From Pseudomonas sp. MM211 (GTDB taxonomy: Bacteria; Pseudomonadota; Gammaproteobacteria; Pseudomonadales; Pseudomonadaceae), in NCBI RefSeq assembly GCF_020386635.1, contig NZ_CP081942.1, positions 1,178,001-1,242,000 of the forward strand: a stretch of 64,000 nt of DNA. The letters are read 5' to 3'. Shown one piece after another: positions 9,142 to 18,706 of the stretch. Within the stretch, counting starts at the first letter, position 1. Each line of letters opens with the position of its first letter. The notes beneath the pieces are model-generated. The model saw nothing but the letters and a program-made list of their open reading frames with translations. It ran no database searches and was not told the origin of the DNA. The position numbers and the translations under genes were made by a program.

Positions 9142-10203
9142 ATGAACCCGACTTCAGCCCCGCGCGGACGCGGCACCGCCAGCAAGCCCAACAACCGCTT
9201 CGCACCCACCAGCAGCGAGGCCGAGGACGATGGTTGGTATCAGGAACAGACGCCGTTGACCTTCGTCACTGAGGTCCGTCAGGAGTTGGCGAAGACGGTG
9301 ATCAGCCGCAACAGCTCGCCGGATGTTGGCTTCGACCGTTCGGTGAATCCCTATCGAGGCTGCGAGCATGGCTGTATCTATTGTTTCGCCAGGCCCAGCC
9401 ACGCGTATTGGGACTTGTCGCCAGGCATCGATTTCGAAACCAAGCTGATCGCCAAGACCAACCTCGCCGAGCGTCTCGAAGAACAGCTGAGCAAGCCCGG
9501 TTACGTGCCGAAGCCCATCGCGCTGGGCATCAACACCGATGGCTATCAGCCGATCGAGCGTGAGCACCAGTTGACGCGCCAGGCCCTGGAGATTCTTCTG
9601 CGCTATCGCCATCCGGTCAGCATCATCACCAAGAGCGCGCTGATTCTTCGCGACCTCGATCTGTTCGAGGAGCTGGCCAGCCTCAATCTGGTCAGCGTGG
9701 CCTTCAGCGTCACCACCCTGGACGACGACCTCAAGCGCATCATGGAGCCGCGTACCGCGACGCCGAAGGCGCGCCTGCGGGCCATGCGTACCCTGCACGA
9801 GCACGGCGTGCCGGTGGGCCTGATGGCAGCGCCGATGATTCCGATGATCAACGACATGGAGCTGGAGCGCCTGCTCGAGGCCGGTCGTGAGGCGGGGGCG
9901 AGCTCGGCCGGCTACGTGCTGCTGCGTTTGCCGCTGGAGATCGCCGGGCTGTTCGAGGAGTGGCTGCAGAGCCATTTTCCCGAGCGGGCCGAGCACGTAA
10001 TGAGCCTGATACGTCAGTCCCGTGGTGGGCAGAATTACGACAGCCGCTTCGGGGCGCGAATGAAAGGCGAAGGCCACTTTGCCGAACTGTTGGCCCAGCG
10101 CTTTCGACTGGCCCGCCGACGTTATGGGTACGACGGTACGAAGCGAGCCGTTCTGGATTGCTCACTGTTCGCGCCGCCCGGGCAGCAGATGGGGCTGTTC
10201 TGA
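9142..10203 (+). CDS. radical SAM protein, PA0069 / SPL-like family
   Basis: 353 residues. A cysteine triad of CxxxCxxC type (YRGCEHGCIYCFARP, about residues 75-85) binds the 4Fe-4S cluster that cleaves S-adenosylmethionine. This family (PA0069 / Rv2578c type) resembles spore photoproduct lyase in its core, but its substrate is unknown. The reading frame runs open upstream, but the ATG at 9142 is chosen because the LexA box and promoter sit directly before it. Monocistronic appearance: the next gene is ~280 bp away behind repeat sequence. As I recall, PA0069 has been reported in the P. aeruginosa LexA regulon. A role in DNA damage is inferred from the box and the family resemblance. Confidence 0.85.
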   Translation: MNPTSAPRGRGTASKPNNRFAPTSSEAEDDGWYQEQTPLTFVTEVRQELAKTVISRNSSPDVGFDRSVNPYRGCEHGCIYCFARPSHAYWDLSPGIDFETKLIAKTNLAERLEEQLSKPGYVPKPIALGINTDGYQPIEREHQLTRQALEILLRYRHPVSIITKSALILRDLDLFEELASLNLVSVAFSVTTLDDDLKRIMEPRTATPKARLRAMRTLHEHGVPVGLMAAPMIPMINDMELERLLEAGREAGASSAGYVLLRLPLEIAGLFEEWLQSHFPERAEHVMSLIRQSRGGQNYDSRFGARMKGEGHFAELLAQRFRLARRRYGYDGTKRAVLDCSLFAPPGQQMGLF

Positions 10204-10226
10204 CGGCCTTCGTCGTTGCTGGAATT

Positions 10227-10296
10227 CCCGGGTGTCGCTTCGCTCGACCCGGGCTACGGGGTTGGCGCCTGGCGTTGAGCGAAGCGATACCCAGGG
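10227..10296. repeat. REP-like element pair
   Basis: A palindromic unit (CCCGGGTGTCGCTTCGCTCGACCCGGG in two halves) is followed by the core GTTGAGCGAAGCGATACCC. The same core occurs again near 39370, 52270 and 57480. It sits in the 283-bp gap between the radical SAM gene and the first carbonic anhydrase; otherwise I see only the carbonic anhydrase leader there. Confidence 0.75.
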
Positions 10297-10486
10297 CAAG
10301 GTTTGCGGACAAAAACTGGCTGAAGGGATGCTTGCACTCACCCGCCGGGCGGAGATTTGTCACCCAGACGTGCCTTGAATCATCCTGGCACAGTCCAAGC
10401 CTTCGACCACTTGTCGGCAACCCTGCCGACTGGGAAGCTTGTGCACTGTCATAGGCTTCGCCCCCATCCGTAAACGAGGTAACGCT

Positions 10487-11212
10487 ATGCCTGGTAATCG
10501 TCGTTCTGCCGATGGCAAATCCGAGAAAAACGCCGCTTCCGCCGCCGAAGCGCTGGATCATCTGGTCGATGGCTTCTTGCGCTTTCGCCAGGATGTCTTC
10601 CCGCAGCAGCAGGCGCTGTTCAAGAAGCTGGCCCACGCTCAGTCGCCGCGTGCCATGTTCATCACCTGCGCCGATTCGCGCATCGTTCCCGAGCTGATCA
10701 CCCAGAGCGAGCCGGGCGATCTGTTCGTGACCCGTAACGTCGGTAACGTCGTGCCGCCCTATGGGCAGATGAACGGCGGCGTTTCCACCGCCATCGAATA
10801 TGCCGTGGCGGCATTGGGCGTCCAGCACATCATCGTCTGCGGTCACTCCGATTGCGGCGCGATGAAAGCGGTGCTCGACCCGGCAACCCTGGAGCGCATG
10901 CCCACGGTAAAAGCCTGGCTGCGCCACGCCGAAGTCGCCAAGACGGTCGTTGCCGACAACTGCGGTTGCGCCGATCACACCACTCTTGGCGTGCTCACCG
11001 AAGAGAACGTGGTGGCCCAGCTCGACCACCTGCGTACCCACCCGTCGGTAGCCTCGCGCCTCGCCGCCGGGCAGCTGTTCATCCACGGCTGGGTGTACGA
11101 CATCGAAAGCTGCCAGATCAAGGCGTACGACTCCGAAACCGGTGAGTTCCGCCAGATCGGCGATGGCCCGCTGCCGATGGCGACGCCGCGCGCTCGTTAT
11201 CCACAGGGCTGA
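10487..11212 (+). CDS. beta-carbonic anhydrase (copy 1)
   Basis: 241 residues. Interconverts CO2 and bicarbonate in the cytoplasm. The beta-class zinc site is visible as CADSR (Cys and Asp/Arg pair) and GHSDCG (His, Cys). The start is the ATG with GAGGT seven bases upstream; the frame remains open further up but without a ribosome site. The protein is close to full-length identical with the second copy at 23402 through the central catalytic region, while the first ~40 residues and the last ~25 differ. There is no obvious partner gene beside this copy. Confidence 0.93.
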   Translation: MPGNRRSADGKSEKNAASAAEALDHLVDGFLRFRQDVFPQQQALFKKLAHAQSPRAMFITCADSRIVPELITQSEPGDLFVTRNVGNVVPPYGQMNGGVSTAIEYAVAALGVQHIIVCGHSDCGAMKAVLDPATLERMPTVKAWLRHAEVAKTVVADNCGCADHTTLGVLTEENVVAQLDHLRTHPSVASRLAAGQLFIHGWVYDIESCQIKAYDSETGEFRQIGDGPLPMATPRARYPQG

Positions 11213-11556
11213 GTCTGCTCGCTTTGGTTGGGCGCGTGGCCCGCTCCTGCAATGGATCGCGTAACGTCAGCCCACCGCTTCCTGACCGCGATGGTGGATG
11301 AAAAGAGCGTCAGCTACGCGCCCTGAGCCACCCTGCGTCTGTGTGGGAGCGCGCCATGCGCGCGAATCGCGGGCGTGGCCCGCTCCCACGGTGGATCGCA
11401 CGATGTCAGCTCACCGCTTTGCGATCTCAGCGTGGGTGAGCAGGGCGTGGGTGTGACCGGGTTCTCGCGGCGAGGTCAGTCAGCGAACCCATCGGTCTGT
11501 GCTAGGGTCTCTAGTCGATAACTGTTTCGACAAGAACAAGAGCAGGCTGCCGAGCC
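11213..11556. other. 344-bp gap: repeats, no gene
   Basis: The stretch between carbonic anhydrase copy 1 and mtlR has no convincing coding frame. It holds an imperfect direct repeat (11232-11280 and 11372-11419, about 49 bp, sharing GTGGCCCGCTCC, TGGATCGC and CACCGCTT blocks) and a palindromic REP-type unit (11343-11389). The mtlR promoter must lie in the last ~100 bp; no clear box is visible. Confidence 0.6.
11343..11389. repeat. palindromic REP-type unit
   Basis: GTGGGAGCGCGCC at the left pairs with the right end GGCCCGCTCCCAC around a GCGCGAATCGCG centre. It has the GTGGGAGC...GCTCCCAC ends typical of Pseudomonas intergenic palindromes. Confidence 0.65.
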
Positions 11557-12462
11557 ATGTCCCGAACGCAAAGAACGCTCGACCCGTCCTATGAGTTGAT
11601 GGATGACCACGAAGGTCATTCGTTGATCTATCGCCAGCACGGCTTCCCCAGCCCGCTGGTGCGTTGGCATTTCCACAAGGAATACGAGCTGCACCTGATC
11701 GTTGCCAGTTCCGGCAAGGTGTTCATCGGCGACTACATCGGCAATTTCTCCCCCGATACCCTGTTTCTTACCGGCCCCAACCTGCCGCACAACTGGATCA
11801 GCCAGATGGGTGTGGGCGAGGCGGTGGCCGAGCGCGACATGCTGGTCAACTTCACCGACGAGGTGCTGGAAAGCGGCACTGCGGTATTCGCCGAACTCAA
11901 GGATCTGCAGCCGCTGCTCAGCCGTGCCCATTACGGCATCGAGTTCCGCTGCGAGCGCACCATCGCCGAGGCACGCCAGCTGCTGCAGCGTATCGCCGAT
12001 TCCCAGGGCATGACCCGGCTGGGCAATTTCTTCATTCTCATGGAGCTGCTCGCCGCCTGCGACGACTACCAGTTGCTGTCGGACAGAACCGCTGCGCAGC
12101 TGGCTGACGAGCATCACGTCGAGCGCATCAACCGCGCGGTGGATTACATCTTCCAGCACTACGCTCAAGAGCTGACCCAGGAAGAAGTGGCCGAGTACCT
12201 GGGCATGACGCCCACCTATTTCTCGCGTTTCTTCAAGCAGGCCACCGGGCGTGGTTTCGTCGAGTTCGTCAATCGCATGCGGGTGAGCAAGTCCTGCGAG
12301 CTGCTGACCCAGAGCGACAAGCCGGTGACCCAGGTGTGTTTCGAATCGGGCTTCAACAACATTTCCAACTTCAACCGGCGCTTCCAGCAGCTCAAGGGTA
12401 TGACGCCCAGCGGCTATCGCAGGCTGGGTACGCAGCGGGTTACCGAGCAAAACCTGTACTGA
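11557..12462 (+). CDS. mtlR: MtlR, AraC-type activator of the mannitol operon
   Basis: 301 residues. An N-terminal cupin-like sensor (RWHFHKEYELHLIVASSG, FIGDYIGNFSPDTLFLTGPNLPHNW in two parts) precedes a C-terminal AraC DNA-binding domain (QEEVAEYLGMTPTYFSRFFK, VTQVCFESGFNNISNFNRRF, ending MTPSGYRRL). It stands directly upstream of mtlE on the same strand, the position described for mtlR in P. fluorescens, where the protein activates mtlEFGKDYZ in response to mannitol, sorbitol or arabitol. The 224-bp gap to mtlE is the likely binding region. The ribosome site is weak (AGCAGG), consistent with low expression of a regulator. Confidence 0.9.
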   Translation: MSRTQRTLDPSYELMDDHEGHSLIYRQHGFPSPLVRWHFHKEYELHLIVASSGKVFIGDYIGNFSPDTLFLTGPNLPHNWISQMGVGEAVAERDMLVNFTDEVLESGTAVFAELKDLQPLLSRAHYGIEFRCERTIAEARQLLQRIADSQGMTRLGNFFILMELLAACDDYQLLSDRTAAQLADEHHVERINRAVDYIFQHYAQELTQEEVAEYLGMTPTYFSRFFKQATGRGFVEFVNRMRVSKSCELLTQSDKPVTQVCFESGFNNISNFNRRFQQLKGMTPSGYRRLGTQRVTEQNLY

Positions 12463-12686
12463 TTCCGCCGCTCTCATTCACCGGAAAGATGTCGAAAGGC
12501 TCGCGCTTGAGCCTTTCTGCTTCATTTGATGACTGCTGCCCGTTACCTGATGAGTGCAAAAAAGTATCGGTTGCAGTGCAGTCGAGGCGTTGTCCGCGCT
12601 CGGTCGTAGGGGTGTAATCCGGGTCGGCCCACAAAAACAATAATGTCTCCCGAGGCTCAATCGGCCAGGGAGAGGAGTTCAAGACC

Positions 12687-13997
12687 ATGAACCACACGAT
12701 CAAAGTATTGGTAGCCGCTTCATGCCTGTCGCTCACCGTTGGCGCGCAGGCCGCCGAGACCGTGACCATCGCCACGGTCAACAACAGCGACATGATTCGC
12801 ATGCAACGCTTGGCGAAAACCTTCGAAGAACAGAACCCCGACATCAAGCTCAAGTGGGTGGTACTCGAAGAGAACGTGCTGCGTCAGCGGCTGACCACCG
12901 ACATCGCCACCCAGGGTGGCCAGTTCGACGTGCTGACCATCGGCATGTACGAAGCGGCGCTGTGGGGCGAGAAGGGCTGGCTGGAGCCGATGACCGATCT
13001 GCCCGCCGACTACGCCCTCGATGACGTATTCCCCTCCGTGCGTGAAGGCCTCTCGGCCAAGGGCCAGCTCTATGCCCTGCCGTTCTACGCCGAAGCATCC
13101 ATCACCTACTACCGCACTGACCTCTTCGAGCAGGCCGGGTTGAAGATGCCCGAACAGCCGACCTGGGATCAGATGGCCGAGTTCGCCAGCAAGCTGCACC
13201 AGCCCGACAAGGGCCAGTACGGTATCTGCCTGCGCGGCAAGGCCGGCTGGGGCGAGAACATGGCGCTGATCACCACCGTGGCCAATGCCTACGGCGCGCG
13301 CTGGTTCGATGAGCAGTGGAAGCCTGAATTCACCGGCAGCGAGTGGAAGAACGCGCTGAATTTCTACGTCGACACCATGAACAAGTACGGCCCGCCGGGC
13401 GCGTCGAGCAACGGTTTCAACGAGAACCTGGCGCTGTTCAACAGCGGCAAGTGCGCGATGTGGGTCGATGCCAGCGTGGCCGGCTCGTTCGTCACCGACA
13501 AGTCGCAGAGCAAGGTCGCCGATTCGGTGGGCTTCACCTTCGCGCCGACCCAGGTCACCGACAAGGGCGCTTCGTGGTTGTACTCCTGGGCGCTGGCGAT
13601 CCCCACCAGCTCCAAGTCCAAAGAAGCTGCCAAGACCTTCAGCGCCTGGGCCACCTCCAAGGCCTACGGCCAGCTGGTCGCCGAGAAGGATGGCGTAGCC
13701 AATGTGCCGCCAGGCACCCGCGCTTCGACCTACAGCGATGCCTACATGAAGGCGGCGCCGTTCGCCAAGGTCACCCTCGACTCGCTGAAGAAGGCCGACC
13801 CGGCCAACCCCAGCGCCAAGCCCGTGCCTTACGTGGGCATCCAGCTGGTGACCATTCCCGAGTTCCAGGCCATCGGCACCAGTGTCGGGAAGCTGTTCGC
13901 CGCCGCGCTTACCGGGCAGATGAAACCTGATCAGGCCCTGCAGGCAGCACAGCAGAGCACCGAACGGGAAATGAAGCGCGCCGGGTATCCGAAGTAG
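12687..13997 (+). CDS. mtlE: polyol ABC transporter substrate-binding protein
   Basis: 436 residues. Signal peptide cut after GAQA (about residue 22); the mature protein is a family-1 sugar-binding protein of the periplasm, the usual first gene of the mannitol operon. A strong GAGAGGAG ribosome site precedes the ATG, as expected for the most abundant component. The substrate (mannitol, glucitol, arabitol) is assigned from the operon content rather than from binding residues. It is separated from mtlF by a 107-bp gap carrying a palindromic repeat, which probably helps keep mtlE mRNA in excess. Confidence 0.92.
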   Translation: MNHTIKVLVAASCLSLTVGAQAAETVTIATVNNSDMIRMQRLAKTFEEQNPDIKLKWVVLEENVLRQRLTTDIATQGGQFDVLTIGMYEAALWGEKGWLEPMTDLPADYALDDVFPSVREGLSAKGQLYALPFYAEASITYYRTDLFEQAGLKMPEQPTWDQMAEFASKLHQPDKGQYGICLRGKAGWGENMALITTVANAYGARWFDEQWKPEFTGSEWKNALNFYVDTMNKYGPPGASSNGFNENLALFNSGKCAMWVDASVAGSFVTDKSQSKVADSVGFTFAPTQVTDKGASWLYSWALAIPTSSKSKEAAKTFSAWATSKAYGQLVAEKDGVANVPPGTRASTYSDAYMKAAPFAKVTLDSLKKADPANPSAKPVPYVGIQLVTIPEFQAIGTSVGKLFAAALTGQMKPDQALQAAQQSTEREMKRAGYPK

Positions 13998-14005
13998 CGG
14001 GCCGC

Positions 14006-14072
14006 GATCGTTCCCACGCTCTGCGTGGGAACGTATGTCGGGACGCTTCGACGCCTCGACGTGGGAACGATC
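14006..14072. repeat. palindromic repeat between mtlE and mtlF
   Basis: A perfect hairpin CGTTCCCACGC-TCT-GCGTGGGAACG (14009-14033) is followed by a second CGTGGGAACGATC (14060-14072), which can also pair with GATCGTTCCCACG at 14006. This is a REP-type intercistronic element inside an operon. Such structures usually block 3' exonucleases and raise the level of the upstream mRNA. Confidence 0.8.
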
Positions 14073-14104
14073 AATCCGCTGTAGAACCGTCTTTCGGAGA
14101 CACG

Positions 14105-15031
14105 ATGAACACCATCGAAAATCCTGCAGAGCAGGCCCGCGAGCCGGCGCCGCGTAAGTCGCGACGCCTGGCGCCCGGCTGGTTTCTGGTCAGCCCCTCG
14201 GTCATCCTGCTGCTGATCTGGATGATCGTGCCCCTGGGCATGACCGTTTATTTCTCGCTGATCCGCTACAACCTGCTGTACCCCGGCGAGAACGATTTCG
14301 TCGGGCTGGAGAACTTCGAGTACTTCGTCACCGACGCCGCGTTCCTGTCTGGCGCGGGCAACACCCTGTTGCTGGTGGGCAGCGTGCTGCTGATCAGCGT
14401 GGTGTTCGGCGTGCTGATTTCCGCGCTGCTGGAGGCCAGTGAATTCTTTGGCCGGGGTATCGTGCGGGTGTTACTGATCTCGCCGTTTTTCATCATGCCG
14501 ACGGTCAGTGCGTTGATGTGGAAGAACCTGATCTTCCATCCGGTTTCGGGGATTCTCGCTGCGGTCTGGCAGTTCTTCGGCGCTCAGCCGGTTGACTGGC
14601 TGGCGCACCACCCGCTGTTCTCGATCATCCTCATCGTGTCCTGGCAGTGGCTGCCGTTCGCCATTCTCATCCTGATGACTGCCATGCAGTCGCTCGACCA
14701 GGAGCAGAAGGAAGCTGCGCGCCTAGACGGTGCCGGACCGCTGGCCATTTTCTGGCACCTGACCCTGCCGCATCTGGCGCGACCGATTGCCGTGGTGGTG
14801 ATGATCGAAACCATCTTCCTGCTCTCCGTATTCGCCGAGATCTACACCACCACCGGCGGCGGGCCGGGTTATGAGTCCACCAACCTCGCTTACCTGATCT
14901 ACACCCAGGCGCTGCTGCAGTTCGACGTGGGCATGGCCTCCGCCGGCGGGCTGATCGCCGTGGTCATCGCCAATATCGCCGCCATCGTGCTGATTCGCAT
15001 GATCGGCAAAAACCTGACCGATAAGCAGTGA
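14105..15031 (+). CDS. mtlF: polyol ABC transporter permease 1
   Basis: 308 residues, six predicted membrane helices after a hydrophilic leader of about 25 residues. The EAA-type loop that docks on the ATPase is visible as QEQKEAARLDGAGPLAIFWHL. It belongs to the MalF-like permease family and is the first membrane subunit of the MtlEFGK importer. The stop is 10 bp before mtlG. Confidence 0.92.
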   Translation: MNTIENPAEQAREPAPRKSRRLAPGWFLVSPSVILLLIWMIVPLGMTVYFSLIRYNLLYPGENDFVGLENFEYFVTDAAFLSGAGNTLLLVGSVLLISVVFGVLISALLEASEFFGRGIVRVLLISPFFIMPTVSALMWKNLIFHPVSGILAAVWQFFGAQPVDWLAHHPLFSIILIVSWQWLPFAILILMTAMQSLDQEQKEAARLDGAGPLAIFWHLTLPHLARPIAVVVMIETIFLLSVFAEIYTTTGGGPGYESTNLAYLIYTQALLQFDVGMASAGGLIAVVIANIAAIVLIRMIGKNLTDKQ

Positions 15032-15041
15032 GGGCCCTGAC

Positions 15042-15875
15042 ATGTTGACGCTCAAGCAATCCCGTCGCCTGCAGAGCCTGATCATCGGCACCCTGTCCTG
15101 GGCCATCGCCGCGTTGATCTTCTTTCCGATCTTCTGGATGGTGCTGACCAGCCTGAAGACCGAACTCGACGCCTTCGCCACGCCGCCGCAGTTCATCTTC
15201 ACGCCGACGCTGGAGAACTACCTGCACATCAACGAGCGCAGCAACTACTTCAGCTTCGCCTGGAACTCGGTGCTGATCTCCTTCTCGGCGACCCTGCTGT
15301 GCATGCTGATCGCGGTGCCAGCGGCCTACTCGATGGCGTTCTTCGAGACCAAGCGCACCAAAGGCACGCTGCTGTGGATGCTCTCGACCAAGATGCTGCC
15401 GCCGGTCGGTGTGCTGGTGCCGATCTACCTGCTGGCCAAGCAGTTCGGCCTGCTCGATTCGCGTATCGCGCTGATCGTCATCTACACCCTGATCAACCTG
15501 CCGATCGTGGTGTGGATGGTGTACACCTACTTCAAGGACATCCCCGTGGAGATCCTTGAAGCGGCGCGCCTGGATGGGGCCACCACCTGGCAGGAGATCG
15601 TCCGCGTGCTGCTGCCCATCGCCCGCGGCGGCCTGGCCTCGACCATGCTGCTGTCGTTGATCCTGTGCTGGAACGAGGCCTTCTGGTCGCTCAACCTGAC
15701 CAGCTCCGCGGCGGCGCCACTGACCGCGCTGGTGGCGTCCTATTCCAGTCCCGAAGGCCTGTTCTGGGCCAAGCTTTCCGCCGTTTCGACGCTTGCCTGT
15801 GCGCCCATCCTGATCTTCGGCTGGATCAGCCAGAAGCAGCTGGTGCGCGGCCTGTCGTTCGGCGCGGTGAAGTGA
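15042..15875 (+). CDS. mtlG: polyol ABC transporter permease 2
   Basis: 277 residues with six predicted helices; MalG-like. The EAA loop is seen as EILEAARLDGATTWQEIVRVL. It forms the membrane channel with MtlF. After it comes a 228-bp gap filled by an inverted repeat before mtlK, so the permease and ATPase genes are not tightly coupled. Confidence 0.92.
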   Translation: MLTLKQSRRLQSLIIGTLSWAIAALIFFPIFWMVLTSLKTELDAFATPPQFIFTPTLENYLHINERSNYFSFAWNSVLISFSATLLCMLIAVPAAYSMAFFETKRTKGTLLWMLSTKMLPPVGVLVPIYLLAKQFGLLDSRIALIVIYTLINLPIVVWMVYTYFKDIPVEILEAARLDGATTWQEIVRVLLPIARGGLASTMLLSLILCWNEAFWSLNLTSSAAAPLTALVASYSSPEGLFWAKLSAVSTLACAPILIFGWISQKQLVRGLSFGAVK

Positions 15876-15910
15876 GGGCGCCGTTATGTGTTTGATTCTG
15901 GCCGTAGGCC

Positions 15911-16039
15911 GTAGGAGCGCGCTTGCTCGCGATCTGCCGGGAACCGGCAGCAGCTCTGATAGACGCAGTCTTGCTGTCACGGTCGAGGGAGTTTTTGCTG
16001 CTGGTGCCCAGCAGATCGCCGGCAAGCCGGGCTCCTACG
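15911..16039. repeat. long inverted repeat between mtlG and mtlK
   Basis: GTAGGAGCGCGCTTGCTCGC...GATCTGC at the left (15911) is matched in reverse by GCAGATCGCC...GGGCTCCTAC at the right (ending 16039), with imperfect pairing. This is a divergent pair of REP units of the GTAGGAGC type common in Pseudomonas, here inside the mannitol operon. Confidence 0.75.
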
Positions 16040-16103
16040 CCCGATGGGCAGAAGCAGAATTGCAGCGTCTGTAAATAATCGAAGAATAAGACTGGAGCCC
16101 GCT

Positions 16104-17210
<1,107 letters not shown>

Positions 17211-17227
17211 AGCGCAGGAATGACCCC

Positions 17228-18703
17228 ATGAAACTGACCCGCAAGAATCTCGCATCACTGGCCGCCGAGGTCGACGTACCGGCCTACGATCCGGCGGACG
17301 TGCGCCAGGGCATCGCCCACATCGGCGTCGGCGGCTTCCACCGCGCTCACCAGGCGATCTACACCGAAGCGCTGCTCAACCGTGGCGAAGCCCTGAACTG
17401 GGGCATCTGTGGCGTTGGCCTGCGCCGCGAGGACCGCGCCATGCAACAGGCGCTGGCCGAGCAGGATCACCTCTACACGATGTTCGTGCTGGGTGATGAG
17501 CCCGGTCTGGAAGTCCGTGTGGTCGGTGCCATCAATGGCATGCTGCTGGCCGAGGATTCGCCGGCCGCGCTGATCGACAAACTGGCCGACCCGGGGATTC
17601 GTATCGTCTCGCTGACCATCACCGAAGGCGGCTACTGCATCGACGACAGCAGCGGCGAGTTCATGGCCCATCTGCCGGACATCCAGCATGACCTGGCGCA
17701 CCCGGATGAACCGCGCAGCGTCTTCGGGTTCCTCTGCGCCGCCCTGGCCAGGCGCCGCGCTGCCGGCACGCCGGCATTCACGTTGATGTCCTGCGATAAC
17801 CTGCCGCACAACGGCGCGGTGACCCGCAAGGCGCTGCTGGCTTTCGCCCACCTGGCCGACCACGAGCTGGCGACCTGGATCGACAGCCACGTCAGCTTCC
17901 CCAATGCCATGGTCGACCGCATCACACCGATGACCAGCGACGCTCATCGCCAGCAGCTGGCCGAGCGCCATGGCGTCGAGGATGCCTGGCCGGTGGTCTG
18001 CGAGCCGTTCCTGCAGTGGGTGCTCGAAGACAAGTTCGTCAGCGGTCGCCCCGCCTGGGAAAAGGTCGGCGTGCAGTTCACCGACGACGTCACGCCCTAC
18101 GAGGAGATGAAGATCAAACTGCTCAACGGCAGCCACCTGGCGTTGACCTACCTGGGCTTCCTCAAGGGCTATCGTTTCGTTCACGAAGCCATGAACGATC
18201 CGCTGTTCCAGCGCTATGTGCGAACCTTCATGGATCTCGACGTGACCCCGCAACTGGCGGCGGTGCCGGGTATCGATCTGGAGGCTTACAAAGACACCCT
18301 GATCGAGCGCTTTTCCAACCAGGCCATCGCCGATCAGCTCGAACGCGTCTGCTCGGACGGCTCGTCGAAGTTTCCCAAGTTCATCGTGCCGACCATCAAC
18401 CGGCTGATCGAGGACGGTCGGCCGCTGGAGCGCGCTGCGCTGGTGGTCGCCGCGTGGGCGCTGTACCTCAAGGGTGTCGACGAGAAAGGCACCCGCTATC
18501 GCATCCCCGATCCGCGTGCCGAGTTCTGCCAGGCACTGGTACAGGATGACGACCGGGTCAGTGAGCGCGTGCTGGGCGTCGAGGTGATCTTCGGCACGGC
18601 CATCCCGCAGTCGGCGGCGTTCGTCACGGCCTTCGAGCTCTGCTACGACAGCCTGCGCAAGCTCGGCGTGACACGCACCCTGCAGACCCTGTTGGGTGAT
18701 TGA
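17228..18703 (+). CDS. mtlD: mannitol 2-dehydrogenase
   Basis: 491 residues, a long-chain polyol-specific dehydrogenase that oxidises D-mannitol to D-fructose (and D-arabitol to D-xylulose) with NAD+. An N-terminal nucleotide-binding segment (IAHIGVGGFHRAHQA) is present. The catalytic pattern KxxxxNxxH appears as KIKLLNGSH with Lys295, Asn300 and His303, the same numbers as in the well-studied P. fluorescens enzyme. It overlaps the operon logic: MtlZ takes the fructose and MtlY the xylulose. Confidence 0.95.
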   Translation: MKLTRKNLASLAAEVDVPAYDPADVRQGIAHIGVGGFHRAHQAIYTEALLNRGEALNWGICGVGLRREDRAMQQALAEQDHLYTMFVLGDEPGLEVRVVGAINGMLLAEDSPAALIDKLADPGIRIVSLTITEGGYCIDDSSGEFMAHLPDIQHDLAHPDEPRSVFGFLCAALARRRAAGTPAFTLMSCDNLPHNGAVTRKALLAFAHLADHELATWIDSHVSFPNAMVDRITPMTSDAHRQQLAERHGVEDAWPVVCEPFLQWVLEDKFVSGRPAWEKVGVQFTDDVTPYEEMKIKLLNGSHLALTYLGFLKGYRFVHEAMNDPLFQRYVRTFMDLDVTPQLAAVPGIDLEAYKDTLIERFSNQAIADQLERVCSDGSSKFPKFIVPTINRLIEDGRPLERAALVVAAWALYLKGVDEKGTRYRIPDPRAEFCQALVQDDDRVSERVLGVEVIFGTAIPQSAAFVTAFELCYDSLRKLGVTRTLQTLLGD

Positions 18704-18706
18704 GCC

